Part shown: one piece after another, positions 1 to 8,575 of the stretch | Layout of the letters: each line of letters opens with the position of its first letter | How positions within the stretch are numbered: the stretch's first letter is position 1 | Assembly: GCF_014649035.1 (NCBI RefSeq) | Contig: NZ_BMSG01000007.1 | Location: forward strand, 1 to 64,000 | Direction: 5' to 3' | DNA length: 64,000 bases | Source: Streptomyces sindenensis | GTDB lineage: Bacteria > Actinomycetota > Actinomycetes > Streptomycetales > Streptomycetaceae | Notes under the pieces: model-generated | Database searches by the model: none | Told to the model about the DNA's origin: nothing | What the model saw: the letters and a program-made list of their open reading frames with translations, nothing else | Made by a program: the position numbers and the translations under genes

Positions 1-20
1 GCCGAACAATTATTGTGGGA

Positions 21-50
21 AAGCCCCGTGCCCTTGTGGCACGGGGCTTT
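21..50 (+). terminator. Rho-independent-type terminator of the upstream gene
   Basis: A perfect 12-bp inverted repeat (AAGCCCCGTGCC at 21-32, GGCACGGGGCTT at 38-49) with a 5-base loop is followed by TTTTC. It sits 30 bp before the first gene and probably ends a transcript that begins left of the window. Confidence 0.8.
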
Positions 51-79
51 TCTGCGTTCTGAACGTCTAGGGTCGGAGC

Positions 80-724
80 ATGCGCTACGAACTGGTCATC
101 TTCGACAACGACGGTGTGCTCGTCGACAGCGAGCCGATCGCCAACACCGTCCTCTCCGGCTACCTGACCGAACTCGGTCACCCCACCTCGTACGAGGATT
201 CGCTCCGTGACTACATGGGGTCGGCGGTGCACCGGATCCACGACCTCGTCGGAGAGCGGACCGGACAGAAGCTGCCCGAGGACTTCGACTCCACGCTCGC
301 GGCCCGCACCTTCGCCGCTTTCCAGGAGGAACTGGTGGCCGTCGACGGTGCCGAGGAACTGCTCGGGAAGCTCGTCGCGGACGGGGTGGACTACTGCGTC
401 GCTTCCTCCGGGAGCCATGAGCGGATCCGGGTCGGCCACCGCAAGACGGGGCTCGACCAGTGGTTCGAGGAGGAGTGGATCTTCAGCTCGGAGGACGTCG
501 GGCGGGGCAAGCCGGCGCCGGACCTCTTCCTCTACGCAGCCGAGCGCATGGGCGTCGCACCCGAGCGGTGCGTCGTCATCGAGGACAGCCCGCTCGGGGT
601 CGAAGCGGCACGGGCGGCCGGGATGGACGTGTACGGCTTCACGTCGATGGTGCCCGCCGACCGGCTCGTCGGAGTGACCGGGCACTTCTCGGACATGGCC
701 CAACTGCCCCAGCTCCTCGCCTGA
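80..724 (+). CDS. HAD superfamily hydrolase, subfamily IA
   Basis: 214 residues, the normal length for a cap-containing HAD phosphatase. Motif I is DNDGVLVD with the nucleophile Asp9 and acid/base Asp11. Motif II is the SSGS at 109-112, motif III the Lys144 of GRGKPAPD, and motif IV Asp169 in VIEDSPLGV. The cap lies between motif I and residue 85 or so, as in the phosphoglycolate or sugar-phosphate phosphatase group. Start ATG has GGAG just upstream. The substrate cannot be read from the sequence. It follows a terminator and precedes an MFS gene by 87 bp, so it may be monocistronic. Confidence 0.9.
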   Translation: MRYELVIFDNDGVLVDSEPIANTVLSGYLTELGHPTSYEDSLRDYMGSAVHRIHDLVGERTGQKLPEDFDSTLAARTFAAFQEELVAVDGAEELLGKLVADGVDYCVASSGSHERIRVGHRKTGLDQWFEEEWIFSSEDVGRGKPAPDLFLYAAERMGVAPERCVVIEDSPLGVEAARAAGMDVYGFTSMVPADRLVGVTGHFSDMAQLPQLLA

Positions 725-774
725 AGCCCTCCTCCGGACCTCGCCCTCGTCCGGAAACTGCTCGGCTGATCCAT

Positions 775-804
775 CTACCCAGGGGTAGCGGTTGGCCCTA
801 CGCT
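775..804 (+). promoter_or_regulatory. Possible promoter of the MFS gene with small inverted repeat
   Basis: CTACCC/GGGTAG form a short inverted repeat at 775-788. TACGCT at 799-804 resembles a -10 box and lies 7 bases before the ATG at 812. There is no ribosome binding site before that ATG, so the transcript may be leaderless. The -35 region is poor, so this is tentative. Confidence 0.3.
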
Positions 805-811
805 CGCCGCC

Positions 812-2059
812 ATGACTGATGCGGTCTTGCGGCACGGCAGGGCCTCCCTGGGGCTGAGCTTCGGCGTTCAAGGCGTGGCGTTCGCTCTTCTGGTGACGCG
901 TATCCCCGCCATTCAGGACCGGTACGGGATATCCGACGGGCTGCTGCCCGTCTTCCTCGCCGCCGTCCCGATCCTGGCGGGTGCCGGCAGCGTGGCCACC
1001 GAGAAGGTGGTCGCGCGGGTGCGGCCGAGCGTCGTCCTGCGCTGGGCCCAGCCCCTCGTTCTCCTCGCTCTCCTCGGGGTGGGCGCCGGGCGGGAGATGT
1101 GGCACGTCGCCGTCGCCCTCGGCGTGTTCGGGCTGGCAGTCGGGGCGCTCGACGCCTCCATGAACATGCTGGGCGTCAGCCTCCAACGCGCTTACGGGCG
1201 CTCGATCATGACCGGCTTTCATGCCGCCTACAGCCTGGGCGGGATCGCAGGGGCCTCCCTGGCCTGGGCCGGGGCGCGCTGGGAGATGTCGTTGCTCGCG
1301 TCCTACCTGCCCGTCGTCGCCGTACTGCTGCCCGCCGCGCTGGTCGGGAGCCGGTGGTACACGGAGGGGGAGGGCGCGGAAGGGGCGGGGCCGGACGGTA
1401 CGAAGGCCGCCACGAAGGCCGGCACGGAGACCGGTGCCGGTTTTGTCGGTGCGGGCGGGGCGTTCTCGTTCAAGCTGTTGTTGCCGCTCTGCCTCATCAT
1501 GACCTTCGCGTACATCGGGGACTCGACCGTCTCCAACTGGAGTGCCAAGTACCTCCAGGACGTGCTGGGCAGTTCGGAGCAGCTCGCGACCGTCCCGTAC
1601 AACGTCTACATGGTGACGACCCTGTTGGGGCGGGCCGTCGGGGACCTCGGGGTGCGGCGGTTCGGGGCGGTCGCCGTGGTGCGGGGCGGGAGTCTGCTGG
1701 CGGCCGGCGGGTTCGCGGTCGTGGCGGTGGCGCCCGGGGCCTGGGTGGGGATGCTCGGGTTCACGATGCTCGGGTTCGGGCTCTGCGTGATCGTGCCGCA
1801 GACCTTCGCCGCCGCCGGGCGGCTGTTCCCGGGGAACAGCGACGCCGCCGTGGCCCGGTTGAATATCTTCAACTATGTGGGGTTCCTGGTCGGTTCGCCG
1901 CTCGTGGGTGCTCTGGGCGATGCGTGGAGTTATCGCGGGGCCATGCTCGTACCGATGGTTCTGGTGCTGGCGACGCTCGTGTATGCCCGCGCGTTCGGGC
2001 CGGAGCCCGCCCGATACGGTGGCGGGCATGAGCGGCCGCGCACAGCTGATGTGGGATGA
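812..2059 (+). CDS. Major facilitator superfamily transporter
   Basis: 415 residues with about twelve hydrophobic segments, split by a charged, Gly/Thr/Ala-rich loop near residues 185-215, the usual layout of a 12-helix MFS carrier. The N-terminal half keeps the pattern of sugar/fucose-permease-like members (GLSFGVQGVAFALLVTRIPAIQDRYG). The substrate is unknown. No ribosome binding site precedes the ATG (see the possible promoter at 775-804). Its last 32 bases overlap the next gene, so the two are probably co-transcribed and translationally coupled. Confidence 0.88.
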   Translation: MTDAVLRHGRASLGLSFGVQGVAFALLVTRIPAIQDRYGISDGLLPVFLAAVPILAGAGSVATEKVVARVRPSVVLRWAQPLVLLALLGVGAGREMWHVAVALGVFGLAVGALDASMNMLGVSLQRAYGRSIMTGFHAAYSLGGIAGASLAWAGARWEMSLLASYLPVVAVLLPAALVGSRWYTEGEGAEGAGPDGTKAATKAGTETGAGFVGAGGAFSFKLLLPLCLIMTFAYIGDSTVSNWSAKYLQDVLGSSEQLATVPYNVYMVTTLLGRAVGDLGVRRFGAVAVVRGGSLLAAGGFAVVAVAPGAWVGMLGFTMLGFGLCVIVPQTFAAAGRLFPGNSDAAVARLNIFNYVGFLVGSPLVGALGDAWSYRGAMLVPMVLVLATLVYARAFGPEPARYGGGHERPRTADVG

Positions 2060-3197
2060 CGCAGTTACGGGATACGACTTCGGGGACACCCACCCCATGG
2101 ACCCGGTCCGCCTCGCCCTGACGATGGGGCTGGTGCGGGCGTTCGGGCTGGATTCGGCGGTGGATCTGCGGTCGGCGAGGCCCCTGGGGGACTCCAGCCT
2201 GAGACTCGTGCACCGGCAGGACTATGTGGCGGCCGTGCGGGCCGCCTCCGCGAACCCTCGGGCCGCCGACCAGAGCTACGGGCTCGGGACCGTGGACGAT
2301 CCGGCGTTCACCGGGATGCACGAGGCGTCCGCGCTGATCGCCGGGCTGTCCGTCGGTGCCGCGGAGGCCGTGTGGCGGGGCGAGACCGAGCACGCGGTGA
2401 ACTTCACCGGGGGGCTGCATCACGCCATGCCGGGTGCGGCCGCCGGGTTCTGCGTCTACAACGACCCGGCCCTCGCCATCGCCCGGCTGCTGGAACTGGG
2501 CGCGGAGCGGGTCGCGTACGTCGATGTGGACGTCCACCACGGGGACGGGGTGCAGGCCGCGTTCTGGGAGGACCCGCGCGTCCTGACGATCTCGCTGCAC
2601 GAGCACCCGAGGACGCTGTTCCCGCAGACCGGGTGGCCGGAGGAGACCGGGGCCGGGGACGGCGAGGGGTCCGCGGTGAACGTGGCGCTGCCGGCGGGCA
2701 CCGGGGACGAGGGGTGGCTGCGGGCCTTCCACGCGGTGGTGCCCGAGCTGCTGGCCGACTTCCGGCCCCAGGTGCTCGTCACCCAGCACGGGGCCGACAC
2801 GCACTTCGAGGACCCGCTCGCCCATCTCGCCGTATCACTGGACGCGCAGCGGGCGGTCATGGAGTCCTGCCACCGGCTGGCCCACGATCACGCCGACGGG
2901 CGCTGGGTGGCGCTCGGCGGCGGCGGGTACGCGGTGGTGGACGTGGTGCCCCGGTCGTGGACGCACCTCGTCGGGATCGCCGCGCACGCGCCGGTCGATC
3001 CGGAGTCGGTGGTGCCGCCGTCCTGGCGCGATCTCGTCTACGCCCGTACGCGGCAGCTGGGACCCGGCCGGATGACGGACGGGCGTACGCCGTCGTGGAA
3101 GGCGTGGGAGGACGGGTACGACCCGGCGGACCGGCTGGACCAGGCGGTGCTGGCGTCCCGGAAGGCCGCCTTCCCCCTGCGGGGGCTGCTGACCTGA
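2028..3197 (+). CDS. acuC: AcuC-type histone deacetylase family protein
   Basis: 389 residues of the arginase/deacetylase fold. The catalytic His pair is His131-His132 in GGLHHAMPG, the zinc ligands are Asp168 and His170 in YVDVDVHHGDG with Asp257 in QHGADTHFEDP, and a late GGGGY supplies the transition-state Tyr. Family members remove acetyl groups from lysine, in Bacillus from acetyl-CoA synthetase (AcuC). I chose the ATG at 2028, which starts inside the MFS gene. A second ATG at 2049 is also possible. The true acetylated partner here is unknown. Confidence 0.88.
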   Translation: MSGRAQLMWDDAVTGYDFGDTHPMDPVRLALTMGLVRAFGLDSAVDLRSARPLGDSSLRLVHRQDYVAAVRAASANPRAADQSYGLGTVDDPAFTGMHEASALIAGLSVGAAEAVWRGETEHAVNFTGGLHHAMPGAAAGFCVYNDPALAIARLLELGAERVAYVDVDVHHGDGVQAAFWEDPRVLTISLHEHPRTLFPQTGWPEETGAGDGEGSAVNVALPAGTGDEGWLRAFHAVVPELLADFRPQVLVTQHGADTHFEDPLAHLAVSLDAQRAVMESCHRLAHDHADGRWVALGGGGYAVVDVVPRSWTHLVGIAAHAPVDPESVVPPSWRDLVYARTRQLGPGRMTDGRTPSWKAWEDGYDPADRLDQAVLASRKAAFPLRGLLT

Positions 3198-3300
3198 GTC
3201 CGTGCGTCGCGCGGGGGCATTGTGCCGTGCGTTACGCCAACGGTGGGGCGTAACGGGATTCCGGCCCGCTCCGGCTCCCCGATGCGGCAGCATCCCAGGG

Positions 3301-4116
3301 GTGTTGAGCACCGGGGCGCTGCGCGCCCATCTGCTGGCGGCCCGGCTGGCCGGGCCCGTGGCCACGTCGCGCGAGACCAGTCTGCGCAGCTACCGGCTGT
3401 TCGCCGCCCGGGATCCGCGCGTGATGCTGGGGCTCGCGCCCGAGCGGGCCTGGGGCGAGGGCGAGCTGCTGCGGCTGATGGCGGACCGGTGCGGGGTCTC
3501 GGCGGACCCCGCGCATGTGAGCGGCCCCGACGCGATCGATCCGGACCGGACGGTGGCCGCGCTGGACGCGTTCGGCGAGCGGTTGGCGCTGGTGGCGGAG
3601 CGGCGGGCTCCGGTGCTGCTGGGGACCGGGCATCCGCACCGGCTGCTCGGTTTCTACGCCGGGCTGGCAGACGCCCTGTCGACGGCGGGCTGTCCTGTTC
3701 TCACCCCCGCGCAGGGCAGATGTGTCGACATAACGACCCGGTTTGGCGTACGCACGTACCGTCTCGACTACGTACGGGGTGTCGCCCTGGTGCGCGAACC
3801 CGGGGGGCGGCCCACCGGGGGTGAGACCGGCGCGCACACGCATTCGCCGCTTCCCGTGCGGCTCGCGCTCCAGGACGCGGCGGAGCGGCTCGGGGTGCTG
3901 CCCGAGCTGGTGATCGGGGATCACGGCTGGGTCTGCGGCGCAGGTCAGCTGGGGATCGAGGCGATCGGTCCGGCGGACACGGACGATCCGGCGCTGTTCG
4001 TGGGGGAGGCGGAGGGGCGGGTGTCCCTGGTCGTCCCGCTCGACGACGGCGTACGGGCGCCGTTCTACCGGCCGTTGACGCGCTATGTGCTCAATCGGGC
4101 CTGTCTGTCACAGTAA
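3301..4116 (+). CDS. Conserved actinobacterial protein, possible phosphatase
   Basis: 271 residues if read from the GTG at 3301. An ATG at 3202 would extend it, but that stretch looks non-coding. The protein is soluble and opens with an Arg/Ala-rich helical part, then a segment LLGTGHPHRLLGFYAGLADAL, then GDHGWVCGAGQLGIEAIGPADTDDPALFVGEAEG. The second segment reads like a small-ligand pocket. Orthologues in Streptomyces are commonly labelled phosphatase, but I see none of the standard phosphatase signatures. It lies 103 bp after acuC and before the bdtA-like gene. Confidence 0.7.
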   Translation: MLSTGALRAHLLAARLAGPVATSRETSLRSYRLFAARDPRVMLGLAPERAWGEGELLRLMADRCGVSADPAHVSGPDAIDPDRTVAALDAFGERLALVAERRAPVLLGTGHPHRLLGFYAGLADALSTAGCPVLTPAQGRCVDITTRFGVRTYRLDYVRGVALVREPGGRPTGGETGAHTHSPLPVRLALQDAAERLGVLPELVIGDHGWVCGAGQLGIEAIGPADTDDPALFVGEAEGRVSLVVPLDDGVRAPFYRPLTRYVLNRACLSQ

Positions 4117-4243
4117 GCCGTCGATCGCCTCCCCTCTTCCCCACTCGCACCACCCGCCCCTAATCTGGTGAGTGAGCGCACAACGACGAAGAGTCACCGG
4201 AGGGGAAGCCGGTGCGCGTCCGGTGCGGAGGGACAGGTGGGTC

Positions 4244-4456
4244 ATGGCTGCTGGCAGCGAGAGGCCTCTCAACGAGGTCAAGTTTCTGACCGTGGCGGAA
4301 GTCGCCTCGGTCATGCGAGTGTCGAAGATGACGGTGTACCGCCTGGTGCACAGCGGTCATCTGCCGGCGATCCGGGTGGGCAGGTCCTTCCGGGTGCCGG
4401 AGCAAGCGGTTCACGCGTATCTCCGCGAGTCCTTCGTGGGGGTGGAATCAGCCTGA
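4244..4456 (+). CDS. Small excisionase/MerR-type DNA-binding protein, BdtA/BldC-like
   Basis: 70 residues containing one helix-turn-helix of the excisionase family (FLTVAEVASVMRVSKMTVYRLVHSGHLPAIRVGRSFRVPEQAVHAYL). The ATG at 4244 is preceded by GGACAGGTGG, and an in-frame ATG at 4172 gives an unlikely Arg-rich tail. TAATCT at 4161-4166 is a good -10 candidate. In Streptomyces this gene neighbours bldN and is a paralogue of the developmental regulator BldC. The name BdtA is from memory of S. coelicolor, so I give no symbol. It probably binds DNA cooperatively as a direct-repeat reader. Confidence 0.85.
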   Translation: MAAGSERPLNEVKFLTVAEVASVMRVSKMTVYRLVHSGHLPAIRVGRSFRVPEQAVHAYLRESFVGVESA

Positions 4457-4480
4457 GGTGAGCCTCGGGTTGCCCGCGGA

Positions 4481-4510
4481 TTACGTCCCTCGGACGGTGG
4501 CGGGTAGGCT
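4481..4510 (+). promoter_or_regulatory. Candidate promoter of the AURKAIP1/COX24 gene
   Basis: TTACGT (4481-4486) and TAGGCT (4505-4510) are spaced by 18 bases, a fair vegetative promoter match. The predicted start is about 60 bases before the GTG at 4578. Confidence 0.45.
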
Positions 4511-4577
4511 AGGCCGACGTAGGTCGTGTGGGCCCAGACGCCCCGCACCAGTGAAGAAGAAGTGAGCGAGGGTAGTC

Positions 4578-4676
4578 GTGGGCTCTGTTATCAAGAAGCG
4601 GCGCAAGCGGATGGCCAAGAAGAAGCACCGCAAGCTGCTCAAGCGCACGCGCGTTCAGCGTCGCAACAAGAAGTAA
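4578..4676 (+). CDS. AURKAIP1/COX24 domain protein (32 residues)
   Basis: A 32-residue, extremely basic peptide made almost only of Lys and Arg ([20 protein letters not shown]). It is shorter than usual gene-finding limits but conserved across actinobacteria. The core [16 protein letters not shown] matches the AURKAIP1/COX24 C-terminal domain, which in mitochondria is part of the small ribosomal subunit (mS38). Related actinobacterial peptides are ribosome-associated (bS22 in mycobacteria), so a ribosomal role is likely by family. GTG start is in a GAGGGTAG context. It has its own promoter and a strong terminator. Confidence 0.85.
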   Translation: MGSVIKKRRKRMAKKKHRKLLKRTRVQRRNKK

Positions 4677-4696
4677 GCGAACGCAGTTCGTGAGAT

Positions 4697-4733
4697 CCGC
4701 AGCCCTCCCGCCGTCATGGTGGGAGGGCTGCGG
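4697..4733 (+). terminator. Terminator after the AURKAIP1/COX24 gene
   Basis: A 16-bp stem (CCGCAGCCCTCCCGCC, GGTGGGAGGGCTGCGG, one G-U pair) with loop GTCAT, starting 20 bases after the stop codon and followed by TGCGTTT. Confidence 0.85.
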
Positions 4734-4856
4734 TGCGTTTCGGGGCATGGGGGCGTCACAGGACGGCGTCCACCCGCTACGGTGACCGCCAGGGAAGTTA
4801 CCGCGGGAAGCAGGGGAGCCGGGCCAGGCTTCCCGGGCCGACGGAAGGCACTGGTC

Positions 4857-5945
4857 TTGGGGAAGGTCGTCCTCGTCACAGGAGTGGCCCGGCAGCTGGG
4901 GGGCCGCTTCGTCCGGCGTGTCCAGCGCGATCCCGGGGTGGACCGGGTGATCGCGGTCGACGCCGTCGTGCCCCCGCACCGGCTGGGCGACGCGGAGTTC
5001 GTCCGCGCCGACATCCGGCAGTCGGCCATAGCGCGGATCCTGGCCGAGTACGCCGTCGACACGGTGGTCCACCTGGACGTCTCCGGCAAGGCGCTCGGCG
5101 CCGGCGGCCGGACGGCGATCAAGGAGACCAACGTCATCGGCACCATGCAGCTGCTCGGCGCCTGTCAGAAGTCGCCGACGGTGCAGCGGCTCGTGGTGAA
5201 GTCCAGCACGAGCGTGTACGGGTCGGCGCCCCGCGATCCGGCCGTGTTCACCGAGACCACCCCGCCCAAGTCGCTGCCCAGTGGCGGCTTCGCGAAGGAC
5301 GCGGTGGAGGTCGAGGGGTACGTACGGGGCTTCGCCCGCCGCCGCCCGGACGTGGCGGTGTGCGTGCTGCGGTTCGCCAACATCCTGGGCCCGCATCCGG
5401 ACTCGCCGCTCGCCGACTATCTGTCGCTGCCCGTCCTGCCGACCGTCTTCGGCTACGACCCGCGCCTCCAGTTCGTGCACGAGGACGATGTGATCGACGT
5501 CCTCGGGATCGCGGCGAGCGAGCCCCGGCGCGGCACGCTGAACAGCGGCACGTTCAACATCGCCGGCGACGGGGTGCTGCTGCTGTCGCAGTGCTCGCGG
5601 CGGCTGGGGAGGCCGACCGTTCCCGTGCTGCTGCCCGCCGTCACCTGGGTCGGCTCCGCGCTCCGTACGATCGGCATGACCGACTTCTCGCCGGAACAGA
5701 TCCGGCTGCTCACCCACGGCCGGGTGGTCTCGACGGTGCAGATGCGCGAGACCCTCGGTTTCCGGCCGGCGTTCACCACGGCGGAGACCTTCGCGGAGTT
5801 CGCGCGGAGCCGGGGGCCCGGGCTGCTGCCGCCGGAGACGGTGGGCAGGGCGGTGGACCGGCTGGCGGCGTTGCCGCTGCCCGGAGGCGCCGGACCGCGG
5901 GAGCGCGGGGCCGGTGCGGTACAGACGACTCACGGCGCCAGGTAG
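4857..5945 (+). CDS. NAD(P)-dependent epimerase/dehydratase family protein
   Basis: Extended SDR fold of 362 residues if read from the TTG at 4857. The N-terminus KVVLVTGVARQLGGRFVRRV carries the nucleotide-binding glycine motif, and SSTSVYGS holds the Ser/Tyr of the active site with a Lys about four residues further in GFAKDAVE. I preferred TTG because GGAAGG lies 8 bases upstream and the Rossmann strand begins there. The upstream ATG at 4716 falls in the loop of a terminator. Substrate unknown. It sits 15 bp before the acyltransferase gene, so they form one operon. A lipid- or cell-wall-related role is inference. Confidence 0.85.
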   Translation: MGKVVLVTGVARQLGGRFVRRVQRDPGVDRVIAVDAVVPPHRLGDAEFVRADIRQSAIARILAEYAVDTVVHLDVSGKALGAGGRTAIKETNVIGTMQLLGACQKSPTVQRLVVKSSTSVYGSAPRDPAVFTETTPPKSLPSGGFAKDAVEVEGYVRGFARRRPDVAVCVLRFANILGPHPDSPLADYLSLPVLPTVFGYDPRLQFVHEDDVIDVLGIAASEPRRGTLNSGTFNIAGDGVLLLSQCSRRLGRPTVPVLLPAVTWVGSALRTIGMTDFSPEQIRLLTHGRVVSTVQMRETLGFRPAFTTAETFAEFARSRGPGLLPPETVGRAVDRLAALPLPGGAGPRERGAGAVQTTHGAR

Positions 5946-5960
5946 AGGAGCGCACCGACG

Positions 5961-7061
5961 ATGGCGGATGCCAAGGTCATTCCGTTCGACGACGACCGTT
6001 CGCGGTCCGGTGGCGGTGCGCGTCCGGCGCGGCGCCGGACGGGGGCGGGCGGCAGCGGGCGGGGTGACGGCTCCGCCGCTCCGGTGAGCGCGCTGCCGGG
6101 GGCGCAGGTGCCCGAGCAGGGCGACGTCCCGTCCGACGCGCTGTCCGGCCTCTCCCCGGGGGCCGGGGAGACGGGCGGTGGGCCGGGGGTGCCGGGTCCG
6201 GACGAGGGGCGCTCGTCGGCCGGGGGCTGGGAGCGGCGGATCGCGGGCGGGCTGGCGTTCCTGCGGCGGCGGATCACCGGTGATTACGACGTCGACGAGT
6301 TCGGGTACGACCGGGAGCTCACCGACCAGGTCCTGATGTCGGCGCTGCGGCCGCTGGCGGACACGTACTTCCGGGTCGAGGTGAAGGGCATCGAGAACAT
6401 CCCGTCGGACGGCGGGGCGCTCATCGTGGCCAACCACTCCGGGACGCTGCCGCTGGACGGGCTGATGCTCCAGGTCGCGGTGCACGACAACCATCCGGCC
6501 GAGCGGCATCTGCGGCTGCTCGCCGCCGATCTGGTCTTCCATCTCCCGGTCGTCAACGAGCTGGCGCGCAAGGCCGGTCACACGCTGGCCTGTGCGGAGG
6601 ACGCGCAGCGGCTGCTGGAGATGGGGGAGATCGTCGGGGTGATGCCGGAGGGGTTCAAGGGCATCGGCAAGCCGTTCGGCGAGCGCTACAAGCTTCAGCG
6701 CTTCGGGCGGGGCGGGTTCGTGTCGACGGCCCTGCGGGCGGGCGCGCCGATCGTGCCGTGCTCGATCGTGGGGGCGGAGGAGATCTACCCGATGATCGGC
6801 AACGCGAAGACGCTGGCCCGGCTGCTGGGCTTCCCGTACTTCCCGATCACGCCGACGTTCCCGTGGCTGGGGCCGCTGGGTGCGTTGCCGTTGCCGACGA
6901 AGTGGACGATCCAGTTCGGTGAGCCGATTCCCACGGACGGCTATCCGCCGGAGGCGGCGGAGGACCCGATGCTGATGTTCAACCTGACGGACCAGGTGCG
7001 GGAGCAGATCCAGCACACGCTGTACAAGCTGCTGGTGCAGCGGCGGTCGGTCTTCTTCTGA
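5961..7061 (+). CDS. Lysophospholipid acyltransferase family protein (PlsC-like)
   Basis: 366 residues. The first 100 or so are Gly/Ala/Pro-rich and probably disordered. The PlsC-type acyltransferase domain follows with ANHSGTLPLDG (His159, Asp166), an active-site variant with six rather than four residues between His and Asp, and PEGFKGIGKP as the glycerol-phosphate block. Members acylate lysophosphatidate or related lipids at the membrane face. GAGGAGC precedes the ATG. It is the last gene of the forward run, ended by a 17-bp-stem terminator, and convergent with rsbN. Confidence 0.85.
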   Translation: MADAKVIPFDDDRSRSGGGARPARRRTGAGGSGRGDGSAAPVSALPGAQVPEQGDVPSDALSGLSPGAGETGGGPGVPGPDEGRSSAGGWERRIAGGLAFLRRRITGDYDVDEFGYDRELTDQVLMSALRPLADTYFRVEVKGIENIPSDGGALIVANHSGTLPLDGLMLQVAVHDNHPAERHLRLLAADLVFHLPVVNELARKAGHTLACAEDAQRLLEMGEIVGVMPEGFKGIGKPFGERYKLQRFGRGGFVSTALRAGAPIVPCSIVGAEEIYPMIGNAKTLARLLGFPYFPITPTFPWLGPLGALPLPTKWTIQFGEPIPTDGYPPEAAEDPMLMFNLTDQVREQIQHTLYKLLVQRRSVFF

Positions 7062-7073
7062 GGCTGTGACGAG

Positions 7074-7110
7074 CAAGGGGCCGGTACGCGATCCGCGTAC
7101 CGGCCCCTTG
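7074..7110. terminator. Bidirectional terminator between the acyltransferase gene and rsbN
   Basis: A perfect 17-bp inverted repeat (7074-7090 with 7094-7110; core GGGGCCGGTACGCG) with loop ATC lies between two convergent genes and can serve both. Confidence 0.88.
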
Positions 7111-7141
7111 TCGTGTCTCCTGTCGTGTCTCCGTTTCGGCT

Positions 7142-8353
7142 CTACGGCCTGAGGTTCTCGCCGTCGATGCCGAGGCCCGGGAGGAGCCCGGGGAGGAGCG
7201 GGGGCAGGGTGACGTCCGGGGCGGCGGGTGTGCTCGGGCGGCTCTCGGAGGGCTGCGGGGCGAGCTCGTCGGTGGGGAGCTCGTCCAGCAGGCCGTCCGT
7301 GCCGCCGCCGAGCAGGCCGCCGTCCGGGGTGGCGTCGGAGGAGCCCGGCGAGCCGGAGGGCTTGGGGTCCGCGCTGCCGTCGGTGCGGTCTCCGGGCTTC
7401 TCGGGGGAGGCCGGAGGTGCGGGGGCGTCGGTGCGGGGGGAGTCCTTGCCCGGGGTGGTGGTTCCGGAGCGGCCGGTGCCCCGGTCCTCGCCCGGGGGGC
7501 GGGGGAGGAGGGACTGGAGCGGTGCGACTTCCTCCTCCATGGCGTCGAAGACGGAGGTGACCTCGTCGCGGACGTCGGTGAGCTGGACGGGCAGCCGGTC
7601 GCGGAGACTGCTCCAGGTGGCGCGGTGCGAGCGGGAGAAGGTGTCCAGGGTCTGCATGGGGCCGATCGCTCCGTCGCGCTGGTAGGCGGAGCGGAGCAGG
7701 CGGTGGCCCTCGGAGGCGTCGTGGGACATGCCGTTGAGCGCGCGTCTGACGGCGCCGAGGGATTCGTGGTCCAGGCTGCCGGAGCGGCCGCGCTCCATGA
7801 GTCTGCGGGCCTCGCTGAGCCGGGTGGAGGCCTGGTCGAGATAGGCCTCGCCGCGGTCGGCGTCGCCCTTGGCCAGGCCGAGGCTGATGTCCTCCATCCC
7901 GCGCTTGAGCCCGTACAGCGAATCACCGGGGAGGGCGTCGGAGCTGGCGGCGGCCACTCCGCCGAAGGCTCCCGCGGCCACGCCGACGGTGAGCCCGCCG
8001 GCGGTGAGTCCCTTCGCCCAGCGGGAGCGGGGGCGCAGTCTCCGCAGTGGTGAGGCCCGGTGGGCCCCCTTGCCCCGTTGCACGGGCACCGTAGGGCCCG
8101 TGGACGCGCCGCCCTCGGCGAACATGGCCTCCATGGCGGCGACGAGCTGGGCTCGCTGCACCACTTTGACCTCGGGGTCCAACTGCGGCTTCGGTAGCTC
8201 ACCGAGGCCGTTCGCCAGGGCCAACAGTGGTCCGCGGTCGGCCTGGTCGGCCGGCTCCGCGGGCTCTGCGGCCGCCGCACCCTGGGGGGTCTGCTCCTCC
8301 AGGGCCTGGGCGAAGGCGTTCGCCCGCCGGTGTGCCGAAACGTTTGCGATCAC
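7142..8353 (-). CDS. rsbN: Anti-sigma factor RsbN (for sigma BldN)
   Basis: 403 residues. The cytoplasmic N-terminus (1-110) should bind the sigma factor, a single membrane helix lies near 114-136 (KGLTAGGLTVGVAAGAFGG), and residues 137-240 form the helical extracytoplasmic DUF5667-like domain (LPGDSLYGLKRGMEDI). The rest is a Pro/Ser/Asp-rich tail. The GTG at 8353 follows GAGGAGG by 8 bases. An earlier GTG overlaps that site and was rejected. It lies 222 bp downstream of bldN in the same direction. In S. venezuelae and S. coelicolor RsbN holds BldN inactive; identity here rests on architecture and position. Confidence 0.88.
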   Translation of the reverse strand: MIANVSAHRRANAFAQALEEQTPQGAAAAEPAEPADQADRGPLLALANGLGELPKPQLDPEVKVVQRAQLVAAMEAMFAEGGASTGPTVPVQRGKGAHRASPLRRLRPRSRWAKGLTAGGLTVGVAAGAFGGVAAASSDALPGDSLYGLKRGMEDISLGLAKGDADRGEAYLDQASTRLSEARRLMERGRSGSLDHESLGAVRRALNGMSHDASEGHRLLRSAYQRDGAIGPMQTLDTFSRSHRATWSSLRDRLPVQLTDVRDEVTSVFDAMEEEVAPLQSLLPRPPGEDRGTGRSGTTTPGKDSPRTDAPAPPASPEKPGDRTDGSADPKPSGSPGSSDATPDGGLLGGGTDGLLDELPTDELAPQPSESRPSTPAAPDVTLPPLLPGLLPGLGIDGENLRP

Positions 8354-8575
8354 TGGCGGCACCTCCTCTCGTCATGACGGTCGACTCCCCTGGCGGTCCG
8401 GAAGGTTGCGCACCTTGAGCGTTTCCACTCGATGGAGTGAGTGGAGACGGACAGGTGGTGACGACAGGGGGCCTGCAACCGGCACAACGACGCGCGCGGC
8501 ACTTGGGTTACGCACGAAAGATGATCGGACCAGTGCGTGACGGGACGGTCACGCAGGGGTCGTCGACCGGGGTGG

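Noticed and set aside
4716..4856. N-terminal extension of the epimerase from the ATG at 4716
   Set aside because: The ATG lies in the loop of a terminator hairpin and the encoded residues are not like the family. A TTG with a good ribosome site lies at 4857.
4509..7076. An 855-residue open frame on the - strand
   Set aside because: Antisense to the epimerase and acyltransferase genes, both with clear motifs. Its Arg/His/Pro-rich translation is a shadow.
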